From contig JACRJX010000008.1 of the NCBI GenBank assembly GCA_016235595.1, positions 417,092 through 481,091 of the forward strand: a stretch of DNA of 64,000 nt. Direction: 5' to 3'. Below the pieces are notes generated by a model. That model ran no database searches, had not been told where the DNA came from, and saw only the letters and a program-made list of their open reading frames with translations. A program made the translations under genes and the position numbers. This document shows, one piece after another, positions 55,792 through 64,000 of the stretch. The stretch comes from Verrucomicrobiota bacterium. Lineage in GTDB: Bacteria; Verrucomicrobiota; Verrucomicrobiia; CAIQCK01. How positions within the stretch are numbered: position 1 is the first letter of the stretch; every line of letters begins with the position of its first letter.

Positions 55792-57714
55792 ATGAACCAT
55801 CCCGCAAAGCAATTCCTCGTCACCTTGATTATTCTATCGTTAAACGTTCAGGCGGGAAGTCCGGGTCATACGGAACCCCCGCCGAAAGTCGCCGTCGCGA
55901 AAGCTTGCGCTTCGGAAATCGGCGACAAGAACATCTACTACTGTTACCGCTCTTTTTGGCCCGAATTGGATATGACCCGCACGTTTGCGAAGATGGGCAT
56001 CAATACGCGGGCTTTTTTTGCGGCCAACGCCGTCAATTCCATCGGCTTTGAGTACTGCAAGTACCCTTTGATCTGGAAGGGAATCAAGAAATACGATTTT
56101 GCCGCTTACGACAAACAGGTCGAGGATTTGTTGGGAGCCAATCCAAACGCAACGTTCCTTTGCATGATTGACCTTAACACTCCCTACTGGTTGACGCGCC
56201 GGTTCGCTTTGGATTCCTTTGCGGATATCAGCCATGCGGCTGCTGATCCCGACTGGGTCAAGGTTACGACGCAGTGGATGGTGGACTTCATCGCTTACTC
56301 CGAAAAGAAATACGGCGACAAGATCAAAGCCTACATTCTCTCCGGCGGGGGAACGTCTGAGTGGTATGAATACGATCGGGGGCGTTCCAGCCGCGTCAAG
56401 AACGCTGCGTGGAAGGCCTGGTGTTCAGACAAGGGTTTCCGTTTCGATGCCGACGTGCCGGGTGAAACCAAGCTGGCCAAGGCTGCTCACGAAAACGTCA
56501 TCTATGATCCCGCGACCGAGATGGACAAGATTCAATACTGGCGTTTCCACAACGAGGTCATTGCGTCGGCGATTCTACAGTTTGCAAAAACAGCCCGGGA
56601 GAAGATTCCGGCTCAAAAGGAGATAGGAGTCTTCTTTGGATACTATCTGGTGAGCGATTCGAAGCTCACCTCGTTTGGCCATCAGGATTATGAGCGGGTC
56701 ATGGCCAGCCGGGACATCGATTTCTTCATCAGTCCCGGCACGTACAATGACCGGCAGATTGGGGGCGGGTCTGGCCCCCAACTTGTTCACGGGACCCTGC
56801 TTCGTTACGGGAAACGTTATCTGCACGAGATTGATCATCGAACACACGTGGTGACCAAGGAATCCTGGAAGACACAGGAGGATGACAACGCGGGACTAAA
56901 ACGCGAGGCGGCCTTTGCTTTGATCAACCATTGTTCCCTTTGGTGGTTCGATATGTGGGGAGGTTGGTATAGAACGCGGGAGACCCGGGACGTCATTCAG
57001 CGATTGAAGGAAATTTCCGACAAGTACATCAGCGACAAATCCCCGTCTGCTGCCGAGGCGTTGTTGATTGCCGATCCGCAAAGTGTATTCGGTGTCAACG
57101 AGAAGATGCCCGAGGCTTCTTCAATGGCCCGGCGATTCAGGGACACCCTCAACAAGACGGGGACGACGTTTGACGTCTATTCGTTCAACGATATCCCGTT
57201 CATCAATCTCTCCCGCTACAAGGTCGTCTTCCTGCCGGCCACCATTCTGATTACGCCCGAAAGAGCGGAGATACTGAAGAAGCATGTCTGCAAGAGCGGC
57301 CGGACGCTTGTCTGGGTTTACGCTCCCGGTATTTCGGACGGCAAGACACTGGACATCGCCCGAATCAAGCAATGGACGGGATCGGAATACAAAACGCCGG
57401 GACCGGCAACCGTCGACATGGGAGGGTGGAAATCCGTCTATGCTTACGAATACAAAACGATGACTTCCGCCGTCATGAAAAAAATCATGAAGGATGCGGG
57501 GGTCCATCAATATACCGACGAGGAGAATCCCGTTTACTGCAACGGCAAATTGCTGGCCATTCACTTCAAAGAAGGCGGGCCGAAAAAGGTTTATCTGCCG
57601 AAAACGTGCCGAAGGGTCATTGACGTGTTCAACGACAAGGTCGTGGCCGAAAACGCCAGGGAATTCACGTATGGATTCCAGACGCCGGATACGGCGGTCT
57701 TTGAACTGAAATGA
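55792..57714 (+). CDS. Secreted TIM-barrel glycoside hydrolase, beta-galactosidase-like
   Basis: 640 aa from ATG 55792. Signal peptide (FLVTLIILSLNVQAG). Barrel parts: FAKMGINTRAFFAANAVNS, TFLCMIDLNTPYWL, KIKAYILSGGGTSEWYEYDR, where the Glu of GGGTSEW is a catalytic-acid candidate, WRFHNEVIASAILQFA and KRYLHEIDHRTHVV with Glu as possible nucleophile. The C-terminal part (EALLIADPQSVFGVNEKMPE, YKVVFLPATILITPERAEIL, CKSGRTLVWVYAPGISDG) resembles the GH42 trimerisation domain. The exact GH family is uncertain. Likely co-transcribed with the GH109-like gene 60 bp upstream. Confidence 0.75.
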   Translation: MNHPAKQFLVTLIILSLNVQAGSPGHTEPPPKVAVAKACASEIGDKNIYYCYRSFWPELDMTRTFAKMGINTRAFFAANAVNSIGFEYCKYPLIWKGIKKYDFAAYDKQVEDLLGANPNATFLCMIDLNTPYWLTRRFALDSFADISHAAADPDWVKVTTQWMVDFIAYSEKKYGDKIKAYILSGGGTSEWYEYDRGRSSRVKNAAWKAWCSDKGFRFDADVPGETKLAKAAHENVIYDPATEMDKIQYWRFHNEVIASAILQFAKTAREKIPAQKEIGVFFGYYLVSDSKLTSFGHQDYERVMASRDIDFFISPGTYNDRQIGGGSGPQLVHGTLLRYGKRYLHEIDHRTHVVTKESWKTQEDDNAGLKREAAFALINHCSLWWFDMWGGWYRTRETRDVIQRLKEISDKYISDKSPSAAEALLIADPQSVFGVNEKMPEASSMARRFRDTLNKTGTTFDVYSFNDIPFINLSRYKVVFLPATILITPERAEILKKHVCKSGRTLVWVYAPGISDGKTLDIARIKQWTGSEYKTPGPATVDMGGWKSVYAYEYKTMTSAVMKKIMKDAGVHQYTDEENPVYCNGKLLAIHFKEGGPKKVYLPKTCRRVIDVFNDKVVAENAREFTYGFQTPDTAVFELK

Positions 57715-57975
57715 CCTTGGTTGTGCAGCCAGTTCCCCGGCGCAAAAAATGTTCAGCGCCTTGTAGCTGTGTTTGACACATCGGCGGCGTGAAGATAGCC
57801 TCTGCCCCCGAAAACAGGTTGGTTCGCTTCAGCTGGACCAAGGCAGGTTCAGGCAAAGGAGAGCGTTTGACGCGGAAATCCGGCGTGACCGCAAAGGAAC
57901 TGAAGCGTCTGCAACCATGAGCCAAGAACAACTGCGAACGAATGTTCGCAATTATACGAGAGGAAATCCAGCGCC

Positions 57976-58302
57976 ATGAAACTGACGTGTTCCAAATCGG
58001 GTGCCGCGTCTGTCATCAAAGTTGAAGACCGGATGGATGCTCAATCCTGCCCTGATTTTGAAAAGGAGTGCCAGCGTCTCATCCAGGAGGGTGAGAAACA
58101 ACTGGTGGTCGATCTGGGGGCTCTCCGCTATATTTCGAGCGCCGGGCTTCGGGCTTTTCTCGTGGTGGGCAACCGCCTCAAGGAGACGGGTGGTTCACTA
58201 CGCATCTGTTGTTTGGATGGCCTCGTGAAACAGGTGTTCCTCGCTGCCGGCTTCACATCCATCTTCCCCATCTTCGATTCGGTCGACGCAGCCACCAAGT
58301 AG
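57976..58302 (+). CDS. STAS-domain anti-sigma-factor antagonist (RsbV-like)
   Basis: 108 aa, ATG 57976. VEDRMDAQSCPDFEKECQRL and LVVDLGALRYISSAGLRAFL contain the conserved Ser in the S-S-A/S-G-L loop phosphorylated by RsbW-type kinases; LRICCLDGLVKQVFLAAGFT completes the fold. It lies 29 bp before the kinase-GNAT gene, the standard RsbV-RsbW order. It should be dephosphorylated by a PP2C-type phosphatase not seen here. Confidence 0.88.
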   Translation: MKLTCSKSGAASVIKVEDRMDAQSCPDFEKECQRLIQEGEKQLVVDLGALRYISSAGLRAFLVVGNRLKETGGSLRICCLDGLVKQVFLAAGFTSIFPIFDSVDAATK

Positions 58303-58331
58303 CCTGAACCACACAAAAATCATCTGGAGAA

Positions 58332-59837
58332 ATGCTAGTGAACACGAATGAAACGGTTGAATTGACCCTGCCCAACCAACTTTCCTATCTGCCGGTTGCG
58401 CAAGCGGTGGTGCGAGAGGCGGCGCGGAACTGCGGGTTCGCTGACGCGACCCTGAGCGAGATTGAGTTGGGCGTCGAAGAGGCGGTGACCAACATCATGA
58501 AGCACGCCTACGACATCGAAGAGAATCCAACCTTTGACATCGTCTGCACGCGCCTCCCGGAGGGCCTTCAAATCATCCTGCGGGAGAAGGGAATCCCCTT
58601 CGATCCCAAACTCATACCCCACTACAAGCCTGAAGAGATGGACCTCGAAAGCTCGTCAGCCGGCATGGGCTTCCATCTGATGAAATCAATGATGGACGAC
58701 GTCCAGCTCGTCAACCTTGGCCCCGGAGGCAAGGAGACCCGCCTGCTGAAGTTGTTCAAGGACGCAGCCGGCGCCGGCAAGACCGGCGGTCCGGCCACCC
58801 CCGTCGTCGCCGAGCCAAAAGTAATTGAGGAGAAGATCGCGTACGACGTTCGTTTGATGGCCGAGAATGAAGCCATTGAGGTTTCCAAGTGCGCCTTCAA
58901 ATCGCACGGATACAGTTTCTTCGATGACCACATCTACTTCCCGGAACGGCTGGTCGAGCTGAACCAGAACGGCACGATGATCTCGGCGGTGGCCGTCACC
59001 AAGGACAACGTCTTCATGGGGCATGCGGCCCTGCTGTACCAGCATCCTGAGGACCGCATCCCGGAGCTGACCTTTGTGTTCGTCAACGTCGAGTACCGCG
59101 GCCAGGGCGCCTTCAACCGGCTCAACGAGTTTCTCATGAAGACGCCCAAGAAGCGTGAGTGCGCGGGCATTTACGCTTATGCGGTCGCGAACCACACCTT
59201 CACGCAGAAGACCATGGCGCGCTACGGCATCAATGACTGCGGCATACTGCTTGCCACGAGCCCGCGAACCTGGAAGTTCAAGGGCATCCCCGGTGATCCG
59301 ACGCAGCGCATCAGCGTCATCCTGGCGTTCAGGTACATGGACACGCCCAAGCCGATCACGATCTATGCCCCGCCGCACCATCAAGAGATGATTGCCAAGC
59401 TCTACAAGAACCTGGGAGCGACTCCTGTTTGGGGCACGGCAGCCAGCACGCCCGCGCCGCTTCCAGAGGCAGCCCCGGAAATCCTGACTGAAATCAACGA
59501 GTCCGAAAGCTGCGCCGAAATCTACGTCAAACGATTTGGCAAGGACGTTGTCCGCGAAGTTCACAAGCAGTTGCGCCGTTTCTGCATCCAGCAGACAGCC
59601 TGCATCAACCTGTTCCTGAACCTCGAAGACCCCGTCACCCAGGCCATGACCGCGGAGTTCGAGAAGCTGGGTTTCTTCTTCGCCGGCATTCTGCCCTGCG
59701 GACAGGTCGGTGACACGTTGATCCTCCAGTACCTGAACAACGTCGATCTTTCCTACGAGAAGATTTCAGCCTACTCCGAGATGGCCAAGGAGTTGCTTGA
59801 GTACATCCGCGCACACGACCCGAACGCTTCGCTATGA
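58332..59837 (+). CDS. RsbW-like serine kinase/ATPase domain fused to a GNAT-like acetyltransferase domain
   Basis: 501 aa. Residues 1-140 are a GHKL ATPase: ELGVEEAVTNIMKHAYDIE is the N-box, and SSAGMGFHLMKSMMDDV the G-box. After a linker, residues about 165-350 look like a GNAT acyltransferase (AVAVTKDNVFMGHAALLYQH, LTFVFVNVEYRGQGAFNRLN with the acyl-CoA loop R-G-Q-G-A, and AYAVANHTFTQKTMARYG). The C-terminal ~100 residues repeat a similar topology (IQQTACINLFLNLEDPVTQA, FEKLGFFFAGILPCGQ). Partner of the RsbV-like protein just upstream; possibly links acetylation state to sigma-factor control. Confidence 0.85.
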   Translation: MLVNTNETVELTLPNQLSYLPVAQAVVREAARNCGFADATLSEIELGVEEAVTNIMKHAYDIEENPTFDIVCTRLPEGLQIILREKGIPFDPKLIPHYKPEEMDLESSSAGMGFHLMKSMMDDVQLVNLGPGGKETRLLKLFKDAAGAGKTGGPATPVVAEPKVIEEKIAYDVRLMAENEAIEVSKCAFKSHGYSFFDDHIYFPERLVELNQNGTMISAVAVTKDNVFMGHAALLYQHPEDRIPELTFVFVNVEYRGQGAFNRLNEFLMKTPKKRECAGIYAYAVANHTFTQKTMARYGINDCGILLATSPRTWKFKGIPGDPTQRISVILAFRYMDTPKPITIYAPPHHQEMIAKLYKNLGATPVWGTAASTPAPLPEAAPEILTEINESESCAEIYVKRFGKDVVREVHKQLRRFCIQQTACINLFLNLEDPVTQAMTAEFEKLGFFFAGILPCGQVGDTLILQYLNNVDLSYEKISAYSEMAKELLEYIRAHDPNASL

Positions 59838-60528
59838 GAAGGGGCAGGACAGCCTGCTCTTTCCGGGCCTGGCGGGCACAACGGTGACGCGGGTCAATCT
59901 GGACACCGAGCAATTCGCCTTCGCGCGGCGTCACCCGGAATTCTACACGAACCCGGCGGTCAATCCGTTGCTCGACCCGCGCATCTGCCAGCAGATGGTG
60001 CATGAAGTTCACGCCACCCATGGCGTGGACTGGTCGTATGGCGGCTATCTCGAGGACCGGCGGCACCTTTGGCGGGGGTCGTACCTCGATGCCAAGGGCG
60101 CATACCTGCACCTGGGCGTTGATCTTAACGTGCCGCAGGGCACCCAAGTAGCCGTGGTGGAGGATTCCGTCGTGATACTGGTCGATGTGGACACTGACTA
60201 CGACGGCGGTTGGGGCCCGCGTGTCTTCCTCAAGGCATCAATTGCGCATCGCTTGAAAATCGTGCAGATCTTCGCCCACCTTCAGGAGGTGCGTGTTCAA
60301 CCAGGGGACCGGCTGCCAGCGGGCACCGTTTTCGCCGAAGTCGGAGGTCCCCCGCACAACGGAAACTGGCATCCGCACCTCCACATTCAGGCCATCCGGG
60401 AACCGTACTTTCAGGAAGTTCTGATCGAGCGCTTTAGCGAGTTGGACGGCTACGGGCACCGTGACGAGATATCCATACTGCGCCGCGAGTTCCCCAATCC
60501 CCTGCGCCGCATTCCCGGGCTTGCGTGA
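59797..60528 (+). CDS. M23-family-like peptidase domain protein
   Basis: 243 aa if the TTG at 59797 is used; it overlaps the previous gene by 41 bp and no ATG fits before residue ~70, so the start is uncertain. LHLGVDLNVPQGTQVAVVED and later NWHPHLHIQ carry the H-x3-D and H-x-H zinc motifs of LytM/M23 endopeptidases, with IVQIFAHLQEVRVQPGDRLP between them. No signal peptide is visible, so either export is unconventional or this is a cytoplasmic homologue. Translationally linked to the kinase-GNAT gene. Confidence 0.75.
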   Translation: MSTSAHTTRTLRYEKGQDSLLFPGLAGTTVTRVNLDTEQFAFARRHPEFYTNPAVNPLLDPRICQQMVHEVHATHGVDWSYGGYLEDRRHLWRGSYLDAKGAYLHLGVDLNVPQGTQVAVVEDSVVILVDVDTDYDGGWGPRVFLKASIAHRLKIVQIFAHLQEVRVQPGDRLPAGTVFAEVGGPPHNGNWHPHLHIQAIREPYFQEVLIERFSELDGYGHRDEISILRREFPNPLRRIPGLA

Positions 60529-60640
60529 CGCTAGTGCCGGCGTTCCTTCTTGGCGTCTGACAACCAACTTGTCCCCTTTGAAGAGCTCGCGTGTAAACGC
60601 GGAGCCATGCATGAAGTGTTGTGCGCTTCTGCTACGGCAC

Positions 60641-60679
60641 GCGCTTGTAGCTCAGAGGACCAGAGCAGGAGTTTCCTAA
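60641..60679 (+). tRNA. 5' half of a tRNA-Arg(CCU) gene (truncated, nonfunctional)
   Basis: GCGCTTG (acceptor), TA, D-arm GCTC-AGAGGACCA-GAGC, A, anticodon 5' stem GGAGT and loop TTCCTAA with CCT at 60675-60677 follow tRNA numbering exactly up to position 38. The next bases TCAAAACAGG do not pair with the stem, and no T-arm or matching 3' acceptor (CAAGCGC) occurs before the LacI gene. A break at the anticodon loop is where many tyrosine recombinases cross over, so this is probably an integration scar. Confidence 0.6.
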
Positions 60680-60795
60680 TCAAAACAGGTTTTTTCCTGA
60701 ATCCTCCCCAGTCTTTATCACTCAGCAACCGCTGAACAGGTTTGCTTATCTGTCATCCTGAGTCATTAGCAGTCAGCGCAAATTTTGCCGAAAGG

Positions 60796-60821
60796 TTGCA
60801 AGTCCGGGTTGCAATTTTTTT
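60796..60821 (+). terminator. Small intrinsic-terminator-like hairpin
   Basis: TTGCAA (60796-60801) and TTGCAA (60809-60814) are self-complementary around a 7-nt loop and are followed at once by seven T residues. It could end the transcript from the STAS/kinase/M23 cluster. The stem is only 6 bp, so strength is uncertain. Confidence 0.45.
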
Positions 60822-60907
60822 CGCTCACACCGCTTGGCTTGAAATAGCGAGGTCACGTCCATTCTACACAAGGGATTGCGGAAACCCAGTTTGACGAACA
60901 TCTGAGT

Positions 60908-61936
60908 TCAATGGCAAGTCGCCCCAGGGTGCCAGACGCCGGGCAACAGGATGCGGCGGGGACAGGCGGGGATACCGGATCGCCCTTGTTCAACGGAGGC
61001 TACTAGGGTCTCCACCACGCCATAGGCGATCAGACGGTCACGCTGATCCACGCCGGACCAGTCGTCGTTTGGGTTCACGGCCGGGAAGGCCAAGCCAATG
61101 TCATCGGGCAGGCTATAGCCGCAGGTCTCCAACAGTTCGCGCATGCCGTGCGCAGAGGAAACCACACAGTCCACACGATGGCGTTTGATCCACTTTTGAA
61201 TGATAGGCACCGCAGCTTCGCTGAGTTTGGCCGGCAGACACGGCTCGAACATCGGATGATCGGGATGCAACCGCGCGAAAAGGTCGCCCGCTGCACTGAG
61301 AGTGTGGTTCAGAGATTGTTCAATGTTCAGTTCCGTGGCGACCCCGATGCGGCGATAACCATGTTCGGCCAGCGTTTTGTAAAGAAGAAGGCAGTTCGCA
61401 AAGTAATCGGCGTCCACCATGTCGAAGCTGGGTCTGGTGGGAATCGTGCCGGAGTAAACCAAGGCAAAACGGTCCCAGTCCCAGCGCCATTCGTCTGGAT
61501 TCACAGGACGAAAGAAAAACATCAGCGCAATGCCACGGATACCGCGCGCCTCCAGAGTGTGCGCGAGGTGGGGTGCGTCGGCGGGAGTGACGCGGGTAAA
61601 AGGCTCCAGTTTGTAGCCAAGTTCGTCGGCGCGCTCAAAGGCTGGGCCGAAATTGAAATTCTGCAGCCACCGATGATACTCGCTGCTCGGATCCAGGTCC
61701 GTGATCCACGCCAGCGTGCCGTAGAACGCGCGTCGTTTGGAGCCACGGAGGTGGGTCATCAATTCAGCCAGCTTGGGATCGCGACGATAACCAAGCTTCC
61801 GTGCAGCCTGCCGTACGCGTTGCCGCACGGCTTCGGTGATGCGGGGGTCGTTCCGCAACGCGCGCGAGACCGTAGCGTGAGAGATGCCGAGATGCGCTGC
61901 CACGTCGCGCTGAGTGCAAGAAGTTGTCTTTTTCAT
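60908..61936 (-). CDS. LacI-family transcriptional regulator
   Basis: 342 aa. The N-terminal helix-turn-helix CTQRDVAAHLGISHATVSRA plus LRNDPRITEAVRQRV and the hinge QAARKLGYRRDPKL are textbook LacI. The effector domain (GTLAWITDLDPSSEYHRWLQ, LEARGIRGIALMFF, HGYRRIGVATELN, VDCVVSSAHGMRELLETCG, DDIGLAFPAVNPNDDWSGVD) is of the periplasmic-binding-protein type, matching LacI proteins common in Verrucomicrobia. Divergent from the secreted protein gene at 62084 with 147 bp between, so it may control that gene. Confidence 0.92.
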   Translation of the reverse strand: MKKTTSCTQRDVAAHLGISHATVSRALRNDPRITEAVRQRVRQAARKLGYRRDPKLAELMTHLRGSKRRAFYGTLAWITDLDPSSEYHRWLQNFNFGPAFERADELGYKLEPFTRVTPADAPHLAHTLEARGIRGIALMFFFRPVNPDEWRWDWDRFALVYSGTIPTRPSFDMVDADYFANCLLLYKTLAEHGYRRIGVATELNIEQSLNHTLSAAGDLFARLHPDHPMFEPCLPAKLSEAAVPIIQKWIKRHRVDCVVSSAHGMRELLETCGYSLPDDIGLAFPAVNPNDDWSGVDQRDRLIAYGVVETLVASVEQGRSGIPACPRRILLPGVWHPGATCH

Positions 61937-62083
61937 GGGCGTGCAACTGGTGCATAGAATTGCGCTTGATGCGCTTCAGTCAAGTTGAAATCGTGCAAAG
62001 TGCGAGTGTGTGCGTCCGGCCATCCAAGACTGGCAGAGACACGCGCTGCGAGAGAGTTGTGAACAGGATTTTCAGGAAGGCTA

Positions 62084-64000
62084 ATGAGAGTTGGAACCAA
62101 TCTGATGCGAGGTCGTGCTGCGATGCTATGGGCGTTGCTGGCGCTGTTGGGCTGGGCGCCGGTGGCATGGGCGGGCGGCGGCGGCGAGAACATGCTGTTG
62201 ATCGTCAACCCAGAGGACGAGAACGCAGTGCGCATCGCGCAGGAATATCAGCGACTCCGCGGCATCCCCGACTCCAACATCATCTTCATCACGCCGCCGA
62301 AGGGGTTTGGCAACATGTTCACGGCGGTACCGACAGAGGCACAGTGGAAGTCCACCTACGTTGATACAATTCTCAACACCATCCAGGCGCGCGGGCTAAA
62401 CAACCAGATTGACTACATCTCCGAACTGGGCCAGCCGTATGCCTTCTCCGGCGGGCCTTACGGACGGCAATCGGCGGGCTATGCGCTGGCCAACCTGCGC
62501 CAGTGGGCCACAGGATACACCTCAACCAATTTGAACTTGGTTAGCCTCCCGCTCTACGACGTCAACAGCTACTCGCTCGGGGCCAACGACGCGATTCATT
62601 CTTCACGTGTCTATACCAACTGGTCCGTCTCTGGCGCGACGGTCACCAACGCGCAGTTCTTCATGGGCGGCCAACTCGGTTGGTCGGGCTTCGGGGGCAA
62701 CTCGGCGGCGCAGATCATCAGCAACCTCAACTACACCTTCAGTGGCGACGGCATGAAGCCCGTCGGTACCGTCTATCTGGAGACTAATAGCGACATTCGC
62801 ACCACCACGCGCATGTCTCAGTTTCCCGGTGTGACCAATCAACTGGCCACTCGCGGCATCACGGGAATCATTGAGGCAGGTAACACGCCGGTCAACCGGA
62901 CGAACGTGTTGGGCACGACGGTGGGTTACGCGGGCATGGTGTTGCCGAACGGCTCGACGTATCTGCCCGGCTCGTGGGGCGACAACCTCACCAGCAACGG
63001 CTCGCAGTTCGACACGCTGGCGCAGACCAAGTCCACCATGTTTATTGCATCGGGCGCCGCCGGCACCAGCGGCACGGTGACGGAGCCGTATGCAATCGCA
63101 GCGCGTTTCCCGAACGCGATGATCCATGTCTTTAACGCGGACGGTTCGACATTGGGCGAGGCGTTTTACAAGTCATCGCAATCGCCCGACCTGCTGCTGT
63201 TCACCGGCGACATGCTGGCGCAGCCGTTCGCGGACATCCCGACGGTGATGTTCACCTCCGGGCCGTCGGAAGGCGGCAGTGTGAACGGGTCCATCTCATT
63301 GGGCGCGCGGGCGAACGTGACGCCAAGCGCCACCACGACTGGCATCAAGCAGATTGAGTTGTATGTGGACGGAAAGCTCTTCTCGACGATCACCGATAGC
63401 AACGGCACGTTCAACCTCGACACGACGACACTGAGCGACGGTCGCCATCAGTTCCGCGTGGTGGGCGTCAACAACTCGCAGGCCGAGTCCGAGGGCTACA
63501 CGCTGCGAAACCTCTTCGTAAGCAATCACGGCCGCTCGATGGACACGCCGACGAACCTGTGGTTGCAGGCCGGCGAGACGGTGTCCGTGTCTGTCAACTC
63601 GGTGGCCGGTGACGGCACCGTGGACCACGTTGAGTTGCGCCAGATGGGACGCACTATTGGGCAAGTGTCCGGCGGCAGCGGCAGCATCAACCTGGCCGCC
63701 ACCAGCATCGCCTATGGCACCAACGCAGTTGTGCCCGTGGCGGTCTTCACCGACGGCACGGAGGTGGCGGGGACCGCGTTCAACGTCGCCCGTCAACCAA
63801 ACTATCTGGCGGGCGCTCGCGTCACGAGCCTTGATGACCGTGGCGGCGGGTTGCTCGGCCAGTATTTTCTCGGCAAGGGCAGCAACTCGATCGCCAACAG
63901 CGATTTTTCCGGCTTGGCTGACATTACCAGGCTGCAATCCAATTCCGCCTTCGCGGCGCCCACGGGCCTGACCGGATTCACCAACTACGGCAGCCCACCC
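62084..64000 (+). CDS. Large secreted protein with TIGR03790-like N-terminal domain (partial, runs off the window)
   Basis: At least 639 codons are open from ATG 62084 (CAGGAAGGCTA upstream) to the right edge. Signal peptide (AAMLWALLALLGWAPVAWA). The start of the mature protein, GENMLLIVNPEDENAVRIAQ then EYQRLRGIPDSNIIFI, follows the opening of TIGR03790-type proteins of Planctomycetes and Verrucomicrobia (V-N-x(n)-S/D-x(3)-I-A-x2-Y-x3-R-x-I-P). Later parts are Ig-like beta-sandwich repeats (IKQIELYVDGKLFSTITDSN, VDHVELRQMGRTIGQVSGGS), expected in a cell-surface or extracellular protein. Function unknown. Confidence 0.82.
   Translation, partial: MRVGTNLMRGRAAMLWALLALLGWAPVAWAGGGGENMLLIVNPEDENAVRIAQEYQRLRGIPDSNIIFITPPKGFGNMFTAVPTEAQWKSTYVDTILNTIQARGLNNQIDYISELGQPYAFSGGPYGRQSAGYALANLRQWATGYTSTNLNLVSLPLYDVNSYSLGANDAIHSSRVYTNWSVSGATVTNAQFFMGGQLGWSGFGGNSAAQIISNLNYTFSGDGMKPVGTVYLETNSDIRTTTRMSQFPGVTNQLATRGITGIIEAGNTPVNRTNVLGTTVGYAGMVLPNGSTYLPGSWGDNLTSNGSQFDTLAQTKSTMFIASGAAGTSGTVTEPYAIAARFPNAMIHVFNADGSTLGEAFYKSSQSPDLLLFTGDMLAQPFADIPTVMFTSGPSEGGSVNGSISLGARANVTPSATTTGIKQIELYVDGKLFSTITDSNGTFNLDTTTLSDGRHQFRVVGVNNSQAESEGYTLRNLFVSNHGRSMDTPTNLWLQAGETVSVSVNSVAGDGTVDHVELRQMGRTIGQVSGGSGSINLAATSIAYGTNAVVPVAVFTDGTEVAGTAFNVARQPNYLAGARVTSLDDRGGGLLGQYFLGKGSNSIANSDFSGLADITRLQSNSAFAAPTGLTGFTNYGSPP

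Noticed and set aside
60641..60907. Group I intron within tRNA-Arg(CCU)
   Set aside because: No 3' exon (T-arm, acceptor CAAGCGC) is found before the LacI gene, and no intron core could be recognised.

Overview
The window looks like a chromosomal segment of a verrucomicrobial or planctomycete-like bacterium that carries a large mobile or accessory region. The host-type genes on the right (two neutral-ceramidase-like secreted proteins, a PIG-L deacetylase, Tat-exported sugar isomerase/epimerase-like proteins, a GH109-like oxidoreductase, a TIM-barrel glycosidase, a LacI regulator) are a typical repertoire of polysaccharide-degrading Verrucomicrobia. The taxon is inferred from gene content only.

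Left part (1-16 kb), a defence island. It holds an AbiEi/AbiEii-like pair with an inverted-repeat operator, a PIN-like gene, hsdS and hsdR of a type I restriction system, a three-gene cassette (ImmA-like peptidase fused to a macro domain, P-loop kinase fused to a PurZ-like adenylosuccinate synthetase, DarT-like protein), an opposing ubiquitin-like conjugation operon (multi-Ubl, cysteine-free E2-like, JAB-E1), and a triad of sigma-like protein, small protein and ImmA-like peptidase.

Middle part (16-42.4 kb), a mobile element with its own information-processing set. A leftward cluster encodes a Ycf46-like AAA+ ATPase, DUF2997- and DUF1257-like proteins, a DUF3150-like protein, a DnaN-like sliding clamp, a WGR/ATP-dependent DNA ligase, a RecB-type nuclease and several small proteins. 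Many of these genes are separated by GC-rich hairpins. Further right are a winged-helix replication initiator with five exact 21-bp repeats inside its gene, a ParB-related protein, an excisionase-like HTH protein, and a 1779-codon gene. That gene encodes a single-chain fusion of the beta and beta-prime subunits of multisubunit RNA polymerase, with every catalytic signature intact but much shorter than the sum of cellular RpoB and RpoC. It is translationally coupled to an unknown 224-aa protein. A tyrosine recombinase lies next to an intact tRNA-Ser(GCU) gene at 42.49 kb, which is the probable integration locus. The element's other end was not found. It could lie near 16 kb or left of the window, in which case the defence genes would be cargo.

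Right part (42.6-64 kb), chromosome-like. Besides the carbohydrate and secreted-protein genes it has an acetyl-CoA synthetase with an N-terminal STAS domain, and a STAS / RsbW-like-kinase-GNAT / M23-like peptidase cluster. The 5' half of a tRNA-Arg(CCU) gene, cut off just after the anticodon loop, suggests a second, older integration scar. A large secreted protein gene runs off the right edge.

The most unusual items are the mobile-element beta/beta-prime fusion RNA polymerase and the macro / PurZ-like / DarT-like cassette.
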